Source: Prorocentrum cordatum
Taxonomy: Eukaryota; Sar; Dinophyceae; Prorocentrales; Prorocentraceae
Assembly: GCA_963575745.1 (NCBI GenBank)
Contig: CAUYUJ010007202.1
Location: 144,501 to 208,500 of the forward strand
DNA length: 64,000 nucleotides
Direction of reading: 5' to 3'
Positions 1-11,269 of this stretch are shown here, piece by piece. Positions within the stretch are counted from its first letter, which is position 1. The number at the start of each line of letters is the position of its first letter. Both the position numbers and the translations under genes were made by a program. The notes beneath the pieces were generated by a model that saw nothing but the letters and a program-made list of their open reading frames with translations, had not been told where the DNA came from and made no database searches.

Positions 1-250
1 CTGTCTCTCTTCTCCTCTTTCTCTTTCCCTTTGTCTCTACCGTCGCCTCCTTCCTCCTCAAGCACTATTCCCCACCGGATATAGCACGTGGCTTCGCTTC
101 TCTTCCATCCTCATCCCCTGCTTCCACCTCCTTCTCTGCCTCGTTCCTCGCCTTCCTCTTCTATGCCCCCCTCTCTCTCCTACCGACTCTTCCGCTTTCC
201 CGGGGCTCCCCTGTGATCACCTTGATGTTGCCTAGGGAGGCCTCGTCGTC
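1..250. other. Pyrimidine-rich stretch, no gene seen
   Basis: The plus strand is CT-rich (many CTCTCC and TTCCTC runs) with no open frame of natural composition on either strand. It looks like intronic or intergenic DNA; no promoter or RNA gene is visible. Confidence 0.5.
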
Positions 251-1260
251 ATTTGCCAGATTGCAACGGCTTTACGGCCGGTACCGCCGACCCTGAAGGA
301 CGACGACGACGACGACGACAACGACGTCGACGACGACGACGAAGACGACGACAACGACGACGGCGGCGGCGGCGGCGGCAGCAGCGGCAGCGGCGGCGGT
401 GGCGACGGATGCGACAACGACGACGACGACGACGCCCTGGAGCTCTTATAGGGGCCCCCTTGGGCGCCGCTTCAAGGGTTTTACAAGGTGGGTGGGATGA
501 TTGCGCGAGCAATGGAATTGACAACTTCAACTTCGGCAAGGTGAATAAACAGTACCACATAGATTCTACTGTAAACTTTTAAGATTTACCCCGACCCCCT
601 CGGAGTTAACCACTCCCCTTTTCGTATTGCAATTTACTTACGATTCTGCCCCATCGTCCATCCTAGATATGAACTCGTACCAGGCAAGCCGGCATCGCCC
701 CCACCCCCCATCCTCTGCAAAAAAATATGCGCACACACTCTTTTATCCAAAATCAGCTGTATTCCCCCCCCCCCCCCAAAAAAAAACAACAACAACAACA
801 ACAACAAAAACCTTACAACAAATGAGACGAAGTGCACACGCGCGCGTCGTCGCGTGCACATGCCAAAATCCTTCAAGCATCCAGAGGTTTCGCAAGGATT
901 TCAAAATCGAATGCCCCGAAAACATATTCAAACACACGGTATCGCAACAAGAGTTGGAAGAAACAAAAAAGTGTACCGCGCTCGAGCGACACCTTAAGAA
1001 TACCATAGGTTGTTCAACCATCTCCATAAAATGCTACCAAGCTGGCCTCTCGCGCGCGCATGTCGAGATCGTAGATCGTTCGAACGCCCATGCGCGCGTG
1101 CTGTCGCAAGAACCTCTTGCAGAAATAAGCACTGTGCAAACGCGCGCGTGGACGCGCGCAAACTCCGAAACCCTTCAACAAAAACCTGAGGATCCTTCTG
1201 GGTTTCGAAACCGAGTGCCCCGAAAACATGTAAAGCCACATGGTTTTGCAACGCCAATGT
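240..1260 (+). repeat. Dispersed repeat R1, copy 1
   Basis: Contains the R1 landmarks in order: a GAC/GGC microsatellite core (296-440), the block GGTGGGATGATTGCGCGAGC near 488-507, the block ATCGTCCATCCTAGA near 652, then a head segment rich in CGCGCGCATGTCGA (780-1260). The same ordered landmarks recur at 6238-7020, 11270-12480 and 12480-13690. The frames that cross it are not protein-like. No terminal repeats were found, so its class is unknown. Confidence 0.65.
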
Positions 1261-1261
1261 C

Positions 1262-1443
1262 CAAACCATACACACATACATACATATATATATATGTATG
1301 TATATATATATATATATGTATATGTGTACACACAAATACCTATACATATGCATGTGCATGTGCGTCAACATCTACATATACATCTGCATACACATATACA
1401 TACCGACATACAGACACACAGACATACAGACATACATACATAT
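1262..1443. repeat. TA/CA microsatellite
   Basis: Alternating TATG, CACA and TATA dinucleotide-like runs. It abuts the hairpin at 1467-1505, an arrangement repeated at 18600-18684. Confidence 0.9.
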
Positions 1444-1466
1444 GTGCATGCACATCTATGGATTGA

Positions 1467-1505
1467 CTAGAACCATCGCGCGCTTCGCGCGCGCTCAAGT
1501 TCTAG
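1467..1505. repeat. GCGCGC hairpin next to a TA tract, copy 1
   Basis: CTAGAAC at the left pairs with GTTCTAG at the right, and an inner GCGCGC-TTC-GCGCGC can also fold back. A close relative sits at 18644-18684, again right after a TA tract. Function unknown. Confidence 0.6.
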
Positions 1506-1699
1506 TTAGGCTTGATAGGCTACCTCATGTCATCTCATGTTGGTCGCTTCTTGCGTCCAGGGACTCCCTTGGAGGCCCTGCGCAAGCCTCGGAATCATAT
1601 ACAAGGGGAAACGCGGAAGCGCAGAAATCATTAAGTTCCTTTAGGTATTCAACGATTTGGGGCCCTCAAAGGTTTCCTGGGTTCTTTTTCGGTAGGTGA

Positions 1700-2704
1700 G
1701 GGGGGTCTGAATTGTGGTCTGTTGTACAAGAGCAGACCGGGGGCCAAACTTGAAAAAAACAGGAATTGTGGGATTTCCATGTTTTTCCAGTTCCTCGGCG
1801 CTGTTCAGCGCTGTTTTTTGTTTGTGCCTCGCGGGTTTTGTTAGCCGGGCCCCTCAGGGGTGTTGGATCTTCCGACCCCCTGGGGGTTCTGGAGGCCTCC
1901 TGGAGGCCTGGAGAGCCGTCCGAAGGGTGTCGCGGGCTGCGCGGGAGCGTGTTGGACCGTTCTTTACGTTCTGGGGGCTCCTTGGGGTCGTTATGGGCTG
2001 TCCTTCGGCGACTTGGGCTCTCCCCCGGGGAAGCCGGGAGGCGCGGTACCGGCCAGATGTCAGGGGATGTGTAGGACCCCCGAGTAGGAGTCCCACTTTG
2101 AAAATAAGAGGGGGTTCTGGGAATCCTGTTTTATTCAAAATCCTCGATCTTCGAGGGTTGGAAGCGGGAAAACGTGAGAAGGCGAAAAACATTAGAAAAA
2201 AACATGAGACATCAACGATTTTACCCTCTTTGCGCTCTCTCGGGACGGCTCTTGCAGCTCTCTTGGGCTGTTCTTGGAGCCTCGTCGGGGTCTCTCTGGG
2301 GCCTCTCAGGGATCGGGGGTGTGTTGGGGGCCTCTGGGTAGCTCGAAAACGCGAGAAGCCAAAACCATGGAAAAAAACTAATGAAAATCTACGATTTTGG
2401 CCTCTTCGGGCCGTCCCGGGACGCCTCTCGGACCTCTCTTGGGGTCTCTCTCTTGGAGGTTACCTGGGAGCCTCGAGAGCTGTCGGAAGGCTGGGCTGCT
2501 TGGGAGCGTTTTGGACCATCCTTTCGCATTCTGGGGGCTCCTGGGATGCGTGTCGGGCCCTCCCGGAGCGCTGTGGAGGACCCCCAGAACGCCCGGGGGA
2601 GCAGTACCAGGAGCGTTCCCAAGATGTCATGGGGAGGTGTGGCACCCGGGGCCGGGGAGGGCTCTATTGGGGCGCCCCTTGGGGCGTGTTCGGGGACTCT
2701 TTTT
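1700..2704. repeat. G-rich degenerate repeat (CTTGGGG/CTGGGGG type)
   Basis: Recurrent TCTTGGGG, CTGGGGGCTCC and GGGACTC words, with A-rich islands such as GAAAAACATTAGAAAAAA. It belongs to the same repeat style as 4276-6180 and 18900-19387, and directly precedes the left end of the composite element at 2705. The long frames across it are low-complexity and are not treated as genes. Confidence 0.6.
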
Positions 2705-2834
2705 ACCTAACAGCGAAGACTGATAGGTTTCTAGTTGACTCAAAAGAGCTCACAGATCACTCCACAGGGGGGTCCGGGCAGGTGTTGGGGCGTTTCCGGG
2801 CGGCATGAGCCGGGCTCGTTTTTCACCAACAGTC

Positions 2835-3335
2835 ACACACTTCGTGCTCTTCGCCTTCCCAGAACTCCATTCCCAGGCCACATTCTGGGGGGCCGGATGC
2901 AACAGTCACACACAAAGTGCTCTTCGACATCCCAGAACGCCATTCCCGGGCCACATTCTGGGGGGCCGGATGCAACAGTCACACACTTCGTGCTCTTCGA
3001 GTTCCCAGAACGCCATTCCCGGGCCACATTTTGGATGCCCGGAGCCAACTGTAGGCCACTTCGTGCTCTTCTATTTCCCAGAACTCCATTCCCGGGCCAC
3101 ATTTTGAATGCCCGGAGCCAACTGTAGGCCACTTCGTGCTCTTCGAGTTCCCAGAACTCCATTCCCGGGCCACATTTTGAATGCCCGGAGCCAACTGTAG
3201 GCCACTTCGTGCTCTTCGAGTTCCCAGAACTCCATTCCCGGGCCACATTTTGAATGCCCGTAGCCAACTGTAGGCAACTTCGTGCTCTTCGACTTCCCAG
3301 AACTCCCATTCCTGGGCCACATTTTCAGCAGGGGC
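2835..3335 (+). repeat. 73-bp tandem repeat array A
   Basis: Six to seven units of 73 bp, each with CTTCGAGTTCCCAGAACTCC, then CCGGGCCACATTTTGAATGC, then AGCCAACTGTAGGCCACTTC. Spacing was measured between successive ACTGTAGG words (3121 and 3194). Arrays of the same unit occur at 19505-20003 (plus) and at 22515-22840 and 44757-44985 (reverse complement). The minus-strand translation repeats WPTVGSGHSKCGPGMEFWE but is a by-product of a unit that is not a multiple of 3. Confidence 0.9.
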
Positions 3336-3339
3336 AAGA

Positions 3340-4095
3340 GCACGACGAGGAGGAGGACGAGCAAGACCAGGAGGACGAGGACGAGCAGGAGCAGGACGAG
3401 GAGCAGGAGGAGCAGGAGAAGAAGGACGAGCAGGAGGAGGAGGAGGACGAGCAGGAGGAGGAGGACGACCAGGAGGAGGAGGACGACCAGGAAGAGGAGG
3501 AGGAGGAGGAGGAGGAGGAGGAGGAGGGGAGGAGGAGTACCAGGAGGAGGAGGAGGAGGAGGAGGAGGAGGAGGAGGAGGAGGAGGAGGAGGAGGAGGGA
3601 GGAGGAGGAGGAGGAGGACGAGGAGGAGGAGGAGGGGGGGAGAGTACCAGGAGGAGGAGAACGAGGACCACCAGGAGGAGGAGGAGGAGGAGGAGGAGGA
3701 GGAGGAGGAGGAGGAGAGAACACCAGGAGGAGGAGGACGAGCAAGACGAGGAGGACGAGAACGAGGACGACCAGGAAGAGGAGGAGGAGGAGGAGGAGGG
3801 GAGGGGGAGGACTACCAGGAGGAGGAGGAGGAGGAGGAGGAGGAGGAGGAGGAAGAGGAGGAGGAGGACGAGGAGGAGGAGGAGGAGGAGGACGAGGAGG
3901 AGGGGGGGGGAGAGCACCAGGAGGAGGAGAACGAGGACCACCAGGAGGAGGAGGAGGAGGAGGAGGAGGAGGAGGAGGAGGAGGAGAGAGCACCAGGAGG
4001 AGGAGGACGAGCAAGACGAGGAGGACGAGAACGAGGACGAGCAGGAGGAAGAGGAGGAGGAGGAGGAGGAGGAGCAGGAGAAAGAGGAGGAGGAG
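3340..4095 (+). repeat. (GGA)n microsatellite with GGACGA interruptions
   Basis: About 750 bases of GGA with CAGGA, CGA and short G runs. All six frames are open or nearly so because of composition; none is a gene. Confidence 0.95.
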
Positions 4096-4275
4096 GAGGC
4101 AGGCTGAGGCTGAGGCTGTGACTGCGACTGCCGTTGCCGCTGCGACTGTCATCGCGAATGCGACTACGACTGCGAGAACAGCAGAATTCGACAACTGGAT
4201 TTTCATCTGAATCTTAAGGGGAATGCTTTCAGATATGCTTCTACACATCGCTGTTAGGTTGCTTTGCCGGGATAA

Positions 4276-6180
4276 TTGTCTTTTTGCGGGTCTCTTGGGG
4301 ACCTCTTGGGGATTCTTGGGCGCTTCTTGGAGCCTCTTGGGGTCTCCTGGGGGCCTCTTGGGCCAAATGGCTCGCATTTTCGGTTGCTTGTCCCCGTCGT
4401 GGGCGCCGACTTGAGGCGTCTCGTGGGCCGTCTTGGCCCCCTCGTGAGCCGTCTTGGAGCCCTCTTGCGGGCATCCTCGACCGTCTTGGGTGCCTCTTGG
4501 GCCGTCTTGGACGCAGTGGAAACCCAAAAGCCAAAAATATCAGTTTTCCGATCGGAAATCGACGATGTTTGCTTATTTGGGGCTCTATTTTGGAGCCTCC
4601 TGGGGGTCTCTTGGGGCCTCTGGGGTGCCTCTTGGGGCCTCCTGGAGACCTCTTGGGGCCTCCTGGGAGCCTCCGGGGCCGAAAGCTCGGAATTTGAATA
4701 TGCTTGTGCACCTGGTCGTCCTGGGGCTCTCTTGGGCTGTCTTGGGGTCCTCTCGGGCCGTCTTGGGACCCTCTTGGGGTCGTCTTGGAGCCCTCTTGGG
4801 GGCCTGTGGGGCAGTCTTGGGGGCCTCTTGGGCCGTCTTGGACGCAGTGGAAGCCCCAAAGGCGAACACGACAAGGAAATCCACGATTTTTGCTTATTGG
4901 GACTCTATTGGGGTGCCCTTTCGGGCGTGTTCGGGGACTCTTTTTGTCTTTTTGCGGGTCTCTTGGGGGCCTCTTGGGGCTTCTTGGCGCTTCTTGGAGC
5001 CTATTGGGGTCCACTGGGGGCCTCTTGGGCCAAATGGCTTGCATTTTCGGTTCCTCGTCCCCGTCTTGGGCGCCGACTTGGGGCGTTGTTGAGCGGTTTA
5101 GGCGTCTCGTGGGCCGTCTTGGCCCCCTCGTGGGCCGTCTTGGAGCCCTCTTTGGGGCATCCTCGACCGTCTTGGGGGCCTCTTGGGCCGTCTTGGACGC
5201 AGTGGAAGCTCCAAAGGCGAACACGCCAAAAATATCCCCATTGGAAATCCACGATTTTTGCTTATTGGTACTCTATTGGGGTGCCCTTTCGGGCGTGTTC
5301 GGGGACTCTTTTTGTCTTTTTGCGGGTCTCTTGGGGGCCTCTTGGGGCTTCTTGGCGCTTCTTGGAGCCTATTGGGGTCCACTGGGGGCCTCTTGGGCCA
5401 AATGGCTCGCATTTTCGGTTCCTCGTCCCCGTCTTGGGCGCCGACTTGGGGCGTTGTTGAGCGGTTTAGGCGTCTCGTGGGCCGTCTTGGCCCCCTCGTG
5501 GGCCGTCTTGGAGCCCTCTTGGGGGCATCCTCGACCGTCGTGGGTGCCTCTTGGGCCGTCTTGGACGCAGTGGAAGCCCAAAAGGCGAAGACTACAAAAG
5601 AATCCGTTTCCGATATGAAATCGACGATGTTTGCTTATTTGGGGCTCTATTGGGGTGCCTCTTGGGAGCCTCCTGGGGGTCTCTTGGGGGCCTCTTGGGG
5701 CCTCTGGGGTGCCTCTTGGGGCCTCCTGGAGACCTCTTGGGTGCCGAAAGCTCGGAGTTTGAATATGTTTGTGCACCTCTGGGAACCCTCTGGGGCTCGT
5801 CCTGGGGCTCTCTTGGGCTGTCTTGGGGGCCTCTCGGGCCGTCTTGGGACCCTTTTGGGCCGTCTTGGGGCCCTTTTGGGGTCATCCTACACCAGCTTGG
5901 GGCCGTCTTGGACGCAGTGGACACCCCAAAGGCGAACACGCCAAAAAAATCAGTTTCCCCATAGGAAATCTACGAGTTTTGCTTATTGGACCTCTCTCGA
6001 GGTGCCTCTCGGGGCGTCTTCGGGGCCTTCGGGGGCCTTCTTGGCGTCATGGGAGTCGTCTTGAAAGGCGTCTGGAGCCATCGCTGCGGCCTCCTGGAGC
6101 CTCCCTGCAACCTCTTGGGGCCCTGTTGGCCCCGGGTCGCCGAAACCCCGTAAAAAAACATAAAGAAAACGACGCCCTGG
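4276..6180. repeat. CTTGGGG-type degenerate repeat with 368-bp tandem duplication
   Basis: Built of words such as TCTTGGGGGCCTCTTGGGGC and GCCGTCTTGGACGCAGTGGA. The segment containing TGCGGGTCTCTTGG at 4953 recurs at 5321 with nearly identical flanks, a 368-bp period. The reverse complement (CCCCAAGAGGCCC) is the main word of the repeats at 27320-28200, 35540-36500 and 59220-59935. No gene seen. Confidence 0.75.
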
Positions 6181-6237
6181 CCCCACACTTGCGGTCGTGG
6201 TCGTGGCTCCCGGCCCCCACCCCCGGTCCCCCGTTAT

Positions 6238-7020
6238 GCGTATACCCCCGAAAAAACGTGCGCTTGTGTTCTTGCGAACTCTCAAGGAAACCACGAGGTC
6301 AATCAATTCAGCCACACGGGCCTCTCGCGCCGCATGTCGAAATCATTCGAACGTCCTTGCGCGCGTGCTGGTGGGGCACGATCCGTGTCAAAGAACAGCA
6401 TGCTGGCAACTATCGCGCGTCGGCCGCGCGCGCATGTCGAACTCCTCCCAAAACCTTCATCACCGACGCGAGGACGCTGTCGTCGTCGTCGGCGTGATCA
6501 GCATCGGCGCCGTCACTGGCCTTCCCGTCGTCGTTGTCGCCATCGTCATCAACATCGCTACTATTATCCTCGTGTCTACCGTAGTCGACGTTGCCATGAT
6601 GCCGCGCCCGCCACGCTGGAAAGTGCCCAGCGGTCAGCGCCACCGCGGCCGCGTCGGCCGCGCCAAGCTAGCTGGCCGCTGCGCGCGCAAGCGCGGGCCA
6701 GCGCGGCCGCAGAGATGCACCAGCCAACACCAAGCACACATCGCAATCGCCGCCGCATGGGCTTATGCAAACCAAGTTGCGGGCGGGTGGGTGGGATGAT
6801 TACGCTAGCAGTGGAGTTGACAGCCCACTGCGGATAGAACGTACTGGCACCACATCGACTTTTCTTTCGGACAAGGAGTTCGGATCTACGACCCAAAGGC
6901 CGGGATTATCGTTCCCCTCTGAAGAGGTGCAGTTTACATACGATGTTGCCCCATCGTTCATCTCAAATCCGCCCACCCAGTCGGTGTGCGTGTGTGTGGG
7001 AGGCACCCGCTTCCTTTGAA
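6238..7020 (+). repeat. Dispersed repeat R1, copy 2
   Basis: Same ordered blocks as copies 3 and 4: GCGCGCATGTCGAACTC, the GTCGTCGTCGGCGTGATCAG block, ACGTTGCCATGATGCCGCGC, GGTGGGATGATTACGC, and a final TACGATGTTGCCCCATCGTTC block. Roughly 0.8 kb. Confidence 0.7.
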
Positions 7021-7740
7021 TCGCCGGCGTCGTAAGGGAGATCGAACAAACAATGTCGCAACTACGTCGAAAGACAGCCACCAGGTGGTCCCGGGGGGGG
7101 GACCCAGGGGGGGGGTCCCAGGGGGGGGGTCCCGGGGGGGGGGGCACTCCCCCGCCGGGGGCATACCCCCTGGGTTTTCGCCTCGCAAACGCTCGCCCCC
7201 GAGAAGACAGACGGCTCCCCTCTTCATCCTCCTCCTCGTCTCCTCTTCCTCCTTCTCCTCCTACTCCTCCTCCTCATCCTCCTCCTCCTCCTCATCCTCA
7301 TCCTCATCCTCCTCTTCCTTCTCCTCCTCCTCCTCCTCCTCCTCCTCCTCCTCCTCCTCCCCCTCCTCCTCCCTATCCCATGCCCTTTCATTTCCTCCTC
7401 CTCCTCCTCCTCCTCTCCCTCCTTTTCCGCCCCTCCTGTGCCTCCTCCTCCTCCTCCTCCTCCTCCTCCTCCTTCTCCTCCTCCTCCTCCTCCTCCCCTC
7501 CTCCTCCTCCTCTTCCTGTTCCTCTTCTTCATCCCTACTCCTCCTCCCCTCCTCCTCCTCCTCCTCCTCCTCCTCCTCCTCCTCCTCCTCCTCCTCCTCC
7601 TCCTCCTCCTCCACAATTACTCAATATGAATACTACTCTCCCTCTTCCCCTGATGACGTCTTGGGAATAGTCGCCCCCCCCCGCGTACTGTTTTTTACAC
7701 ACAGGTTTCCCCTGAATTGGGTTTTCGCCTGCATTTTGTT
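7021..7740. repeat. G-rich stretch followed by (TCC)n tract
   Basis: 7080-7160 is a run of GGGGGGTCCC words. 7222-7615 is almost pure TCC, ending in about 20 uninterrupted triplets. No gene is supported on either strand. Confidence 0.85.
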
Positions 7741-8490
7741 TCCAAAATGCTGCTCTCGCTGAGGCGCCGGCCTCATTTTCGGGCCCAGCTCGTTCCGAAT
7801 CGTGGTCCCGCTGCAGCGCTGGCATCATTTCCGCCGGCGCCCGGGCTGCACGCCAGAGCTGGCGCCCGGGCCGGCGCCCGGGCCGGGTCCGGAGCCGGTT
7901 CCGGCCGGCGCCGGAAAATCGAGTTCCGAGGCGGCGCCGAAAAAAGGCCATTCTAATACACATTTTTCTTTTGAAAATGCTGAATTTCTTCTTCCGGCGC
8001 CCGGGAAGCCTCCCGGGCTGATTCCGACGCCCAGGCCGGCGCCCGAGCCGGCGCCCGGGCTAGACGCCCGAGCCGGCGCCTGGGCCAGCGCCCGGGCCGG
8101 GTCCGGAGCCGGTTCCGGCCGGCGCCAGAAAATCGAGTTCCGAGGCGGCGCCGAAAAAAGGCCATTCTAATACACATTTTTCTTTATACTGAATTTCTGC
8201 TTCTGGCGCCCGGGGAAAGCCTTCCCTGGAGTTAAGTTTTAGCATGCATTTTTTCCCAAAATGCTGCTCTCGCTGAGGCGCCGTCCTCACTTTCGGGCCC
8301 CGCTCGATCCGAATCGTGCTCTCGCTGCAGCGCTGGCCTCATTTCCGTGCTTCCCGGGCCGATTCCGGCGTGCTTCCGCTCGTTCCGAATCGTGGTCCCG
8401 CTGCAGCGCTGGCCTCATTTCCGCGCTTCCGCTCGTTTCGACTCGTGCTCCCGCTGCAGCGCTGGCGTCATTTCCCGTGCCATGCCACGG
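7735..8490. repeat. GC-rich imperfect tandem repeat
   Basis: AAAATGCTGCTCTCGCTGAG appears near 7745 and 8259, and words of the GCCCGGGCCGGCGCCCGGGC and CCGCTGCAGCGCTGGC type repeat throughout. GAGTTCCGAGGCGGCGCCGA occurs at about 7920 and 8140. No protein-like frame. Confidence 0.7.
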
Positions 8491-8689
8491 CATGCAATGC
8501 AATGCTAGGTTGATACTACGCTTCGCGGTGCTCTTCTACGCCATGCCATGCCGTGCTCTACAATGCATCGCGTACCCTTTCGGGATCATCGCCCTGCTTG
8601 ACATCCGACTGTGCAAGTAGAGAGGGGATCTGCGCCATGGTAAGGGATGGGAGGGAGGGGTAGGATGTCAGATATGACGCGAGCGCACC

Positions 8690-9314
8690 TAGCTTGTCCT
8701 CCTCCCCCTCCTCCTCCTTCTCCTCCTCATCTTCCTACTCCTCCTCCTCCTCCTCCTCCTCCTCCTCCTCCTCCTCATCCTCCTCCTCCTCCTCCTCCTC
8801 CTCCTCGTCCTCGTCCTCGTCCTCGTCCTTGTCCTCCTCCTCCTCCTCCTCCTCTCCTCCTCCTCCTCCTCCTCCTCCACGCTCCTCCCCTCCCCCTCCT
8901 CCTCCTCCTCCTCCGCCTCCTCCTCCTCCTCATCCTCATCCTCCTCCTCATCTGTTTCCTGTTCCTCCTCTTCGTCCTCCTCCTTCTCCAAGCACTTTCC
9001 TACCCTCCTCCTCCCTCCTCCTCCTCCTCCAACTCCTCCAACTCCTACTCCCTAATCCTACTCATACTCCCTCTCCTGTTCCTCTCCTCACCCTCCTCCG
9101 CCTCACTTCCCCTTCCCCCCACTCCCCCTCCCCCCTCCTCTTCCTACTCCTCCCTGATCCTCCTCCTCCCCTTTTCCTCCCCTCGCTCCCCATCCTCCTC
9201 CTCGTCCTCACAGGGCCTCCTCCTCCTCCTGCTTCCTCCTCGTCCTCTCCCCTCCTCCGCCTCCTCCTCCTCCTCCTCCTCCTCCTCCTCCTCCTCACTC
9301 CTCCTCCTCTCCTC

Positions 9315-9398
<84 letters not shown>

Positions 9399-11160
9399 CT
9401 ACTCCTACTCCTCCGCCCGCTCCTCCTCCTCCTCCTCCTCTGCCTTCGCCTCCTCCTCCTCCTCCTCATCCTCCTCCTCCTCCTTGTCCTCCTCCTCATC
9501 ATCCTCTTCCTCTTCGTCGTCCTCCTCCACCTGCCGCTCCTCCTCCATTCCTTCTCCTTATAAATAACTTTTCCCTGTCGCACCCCGAGGCCAGTTTTTA
9601 GGGCGGGGCGGGCGTTTCGCTTGAGACTTCCTCACCATTTGCGACCCTAAACATTGGCAACTGTTTCACCGATGGGGGGCGGGTGGTTTTCAACATGTGG
9701 CTCTCGCCTTACCGCCGCGCACATTCGTTTTAAACTTTACAAGATATTCACTGTTTGAGGGCGGGTGGTTTTCAAAATGTGGCTCCTGTCTTACCGCCGC
9801 GCACATTCGTTTAAAAAGAATTGCAGGAGCTTCACGGAATGAGGGAGGGTGGTTTTCAACATGTGGATCTCGCCTTACCGCCGCGCACAACCGTTTATCC
9901 AAAATGCAAGAGCTTCACGGATTGAGGGCAGGTCAGTTTCAAAATGTGGCTCTCGCCTTACCGCCGCGCACATTCGTTTTTGAATTTCCAAGAGCTTCAC
10001 GCATTGACGGCGGGTGGTTTTCAAAATGCGGCTCTCGCCTTACCGCGGTGCACATTCGTGTTTTGTATAAGACGTGGCTCTCGCCCTACCGCCGTGCACA
10101 TTCGTTTTAACACGTTGCAAGAGCTTCACGGATTGAGGGCGGCTCCTTTTCACAATGTGGTTCTCGCCTTCGCGCCGCCAACATACTTGATACAAAATTG
10201 CAAGAGTTCCACGGGTTCCCATGATCTACATACCAGAAATTGTGTTTTGGCAGCAGTCACGATTTTGAGGGCGCAACAGGTACGATGACTCGCGGAGTTG
10301 AGGTCCCAGAAATGGCGTTCTGGCACGATTCCGGATCGTCAAGACGCAACAGTCAGGTTCATCCGTGGCGTTGGAATACAAAAAAACCTGTTCTGGCATG
10401 CCTCAGGATCTTCAAACGGCTGTCTTCCAACGAGGCAGGCCCCTCTGTGGAAGTGAACCGTTGTAGGGACCTATGAAGAGGGAGATTGGGAGGAGGGTGT
10501 ATTCCAACATCGTTTGTGACTCTTGGGTTTACACTGGTCCTCCTCCTCCTCCGCCTCCTCGTCCTCCTCCTCTTCCTCCTCGTCCTCATCCTCCTTCTCA
10601 TCCTCCTCCCCCTACTGCTACTCCTCCGCCTCCTCCTCCTCATCCTCCTTCTCTTCTCCTCCTCCTGTTCCTCCTCCTCCTCCTCCTCTTCTTCCTCCTC
10701 CCCATCCCATACCTTGTATATGTTCCTCCTCCTCCTCGTCCTCCTGTTCCTTTTCCTCCTCCGTTCGTCCTCCTCCTCCTCCTCCACCTTTTCCTCCTCC
10801 TCCTCCTCGTCCTCGTCGTCCTCATCCTCTTCTCCTCCTCTCCTCCCCTCCTCCTCCTCCTCCTCCTCCTCCTCCTCCTCCTCCTCCTCCTCGTCCTCCT
10901 CCTCCTCCTCCTCCTCTCCTCCTCCTCCTCCTCCTCCTCTCCTCCTCCTCCTCCCTCCTCCTCCTCCTCCCTCCTCCTCTCCCATCACCTGTTTTTTTTC
11001 CTCCCTCTTCCTCTCCTCTCCTCCTCCTCCTCCTCCTCTCCTCCTCCTCCTCCTCCTCCTCCTCCTCCTCCTCCTCCTCCTCCTTTTCCTCCTCCTCCTC
11101 CTGTTCCTCATCCTCCTCCTCTTCCTCGTCCTCGGCCTTGTCCTCCCTGCACTGCCCGCC
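8690..11160 (+). repeat. Composite repeat 2, copy 1: (TCC)n, ~80-bp array, (TCC)n
   Basis: Order: (TCC)n at 8697-9560 with an embedded (TAC)n run (9316-9401); a linker with CACCCCGAGGCC and TTGAGACTTCC (9580-9650); an ~80-bp tandem array (9665-10215); a unique segment with GGCGTTCTGGCACGATTC (10225-10540); and a second (TCC)n (10541-11150). The same linker, array and unique segment recur in reverse complement between 45840 and 47640. No gene. Confidence 0.65.
9665..10215 (+). repeat. ~80-bp tandem repeat array, 6-7 units
   Basis: Units contain GAGGGCGGGTGGTTTTCAAA, then ATGTGGCTCTCGCCTTACCG, then CCGCGCACATTCGTTTTA, and end in CAAGAGCTTCACGG. Unit length varies by a few bases around 80. Reverse-complement units occur at 45840-46090 and 46985-47215. 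Confidence 0.85.
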
Positions 11161-11269
11161 CCATGCCCCGAACATTTCGCAGTGTCACCAACTCGTCGTT
11201 GTCGTTGTTATCGTCGTCGTCGTCTTTTTGGGCCGGTGGCACAAGTCATAAGGCTTTCATAACATGAAT

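Larger units (their letters stand above)
2705..4259 (+). mobile_element. TIR-bounded composite repeat element, copy 1 (73-bp satellite + GGA tract + conserved core)
   Basis: The element starts with ACCTAACAGCGA (2705-2716) and ends with its exact reverse complement (4248-4259). Inside, in order, are a short unique lead (to about 2830), a 73-bp tandem array (about 2835-3335), a GGA microsatellite (3340-4095), and a core of about 165 bp (4095-4259). The core has tracts such as GACTGCCGTTGCCGCTGC and ATCTTAAGGGGAATGCTTTC. The same order occurs at 19388-21010, where the microsatellite is GGCTGA instead. No transposase frame is visible, so if mobile it is non-autonomous. The short inverted ends and the order are seen directly; mobility is inferred. 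Confidence 0.6.

Noticed and set aside
1714-2808. 364-residue plus-strand frame
   Set aside because: Gly/Arg/Trp-rich translation of the CTTGGGG-type repeat. Related frames occur wherever that repeat occurs, in several phases.
2835-3335. 73-bp array as a possible CRISPR or protein-repeat array
   Set aside because: There are no unique spacers between conserved repeats, no neighbouring cas genes, and the unit length is not a multiple of three. It is an ordinary satellite.
3254-4527. Long Glu/Arg/Gly-rich and Leu/Pro/Ser-rich frames on both strands
   Set aside because: Composition by-products of (GGA)n. The same happens at 7222-7615, 8697-9560, 10541-11150, 14530-14680, 26590-27025, 46157-46325, 47335-47590 and 59948-60118.
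6197-6840. Plus-strand frames in R1 copy 2 as genes
   Set aside because: The equivalent regions of the other R1 copies carry different stops and frameshifts, and the residues are dominated by Arg/His/Val from the GTCGTC core.
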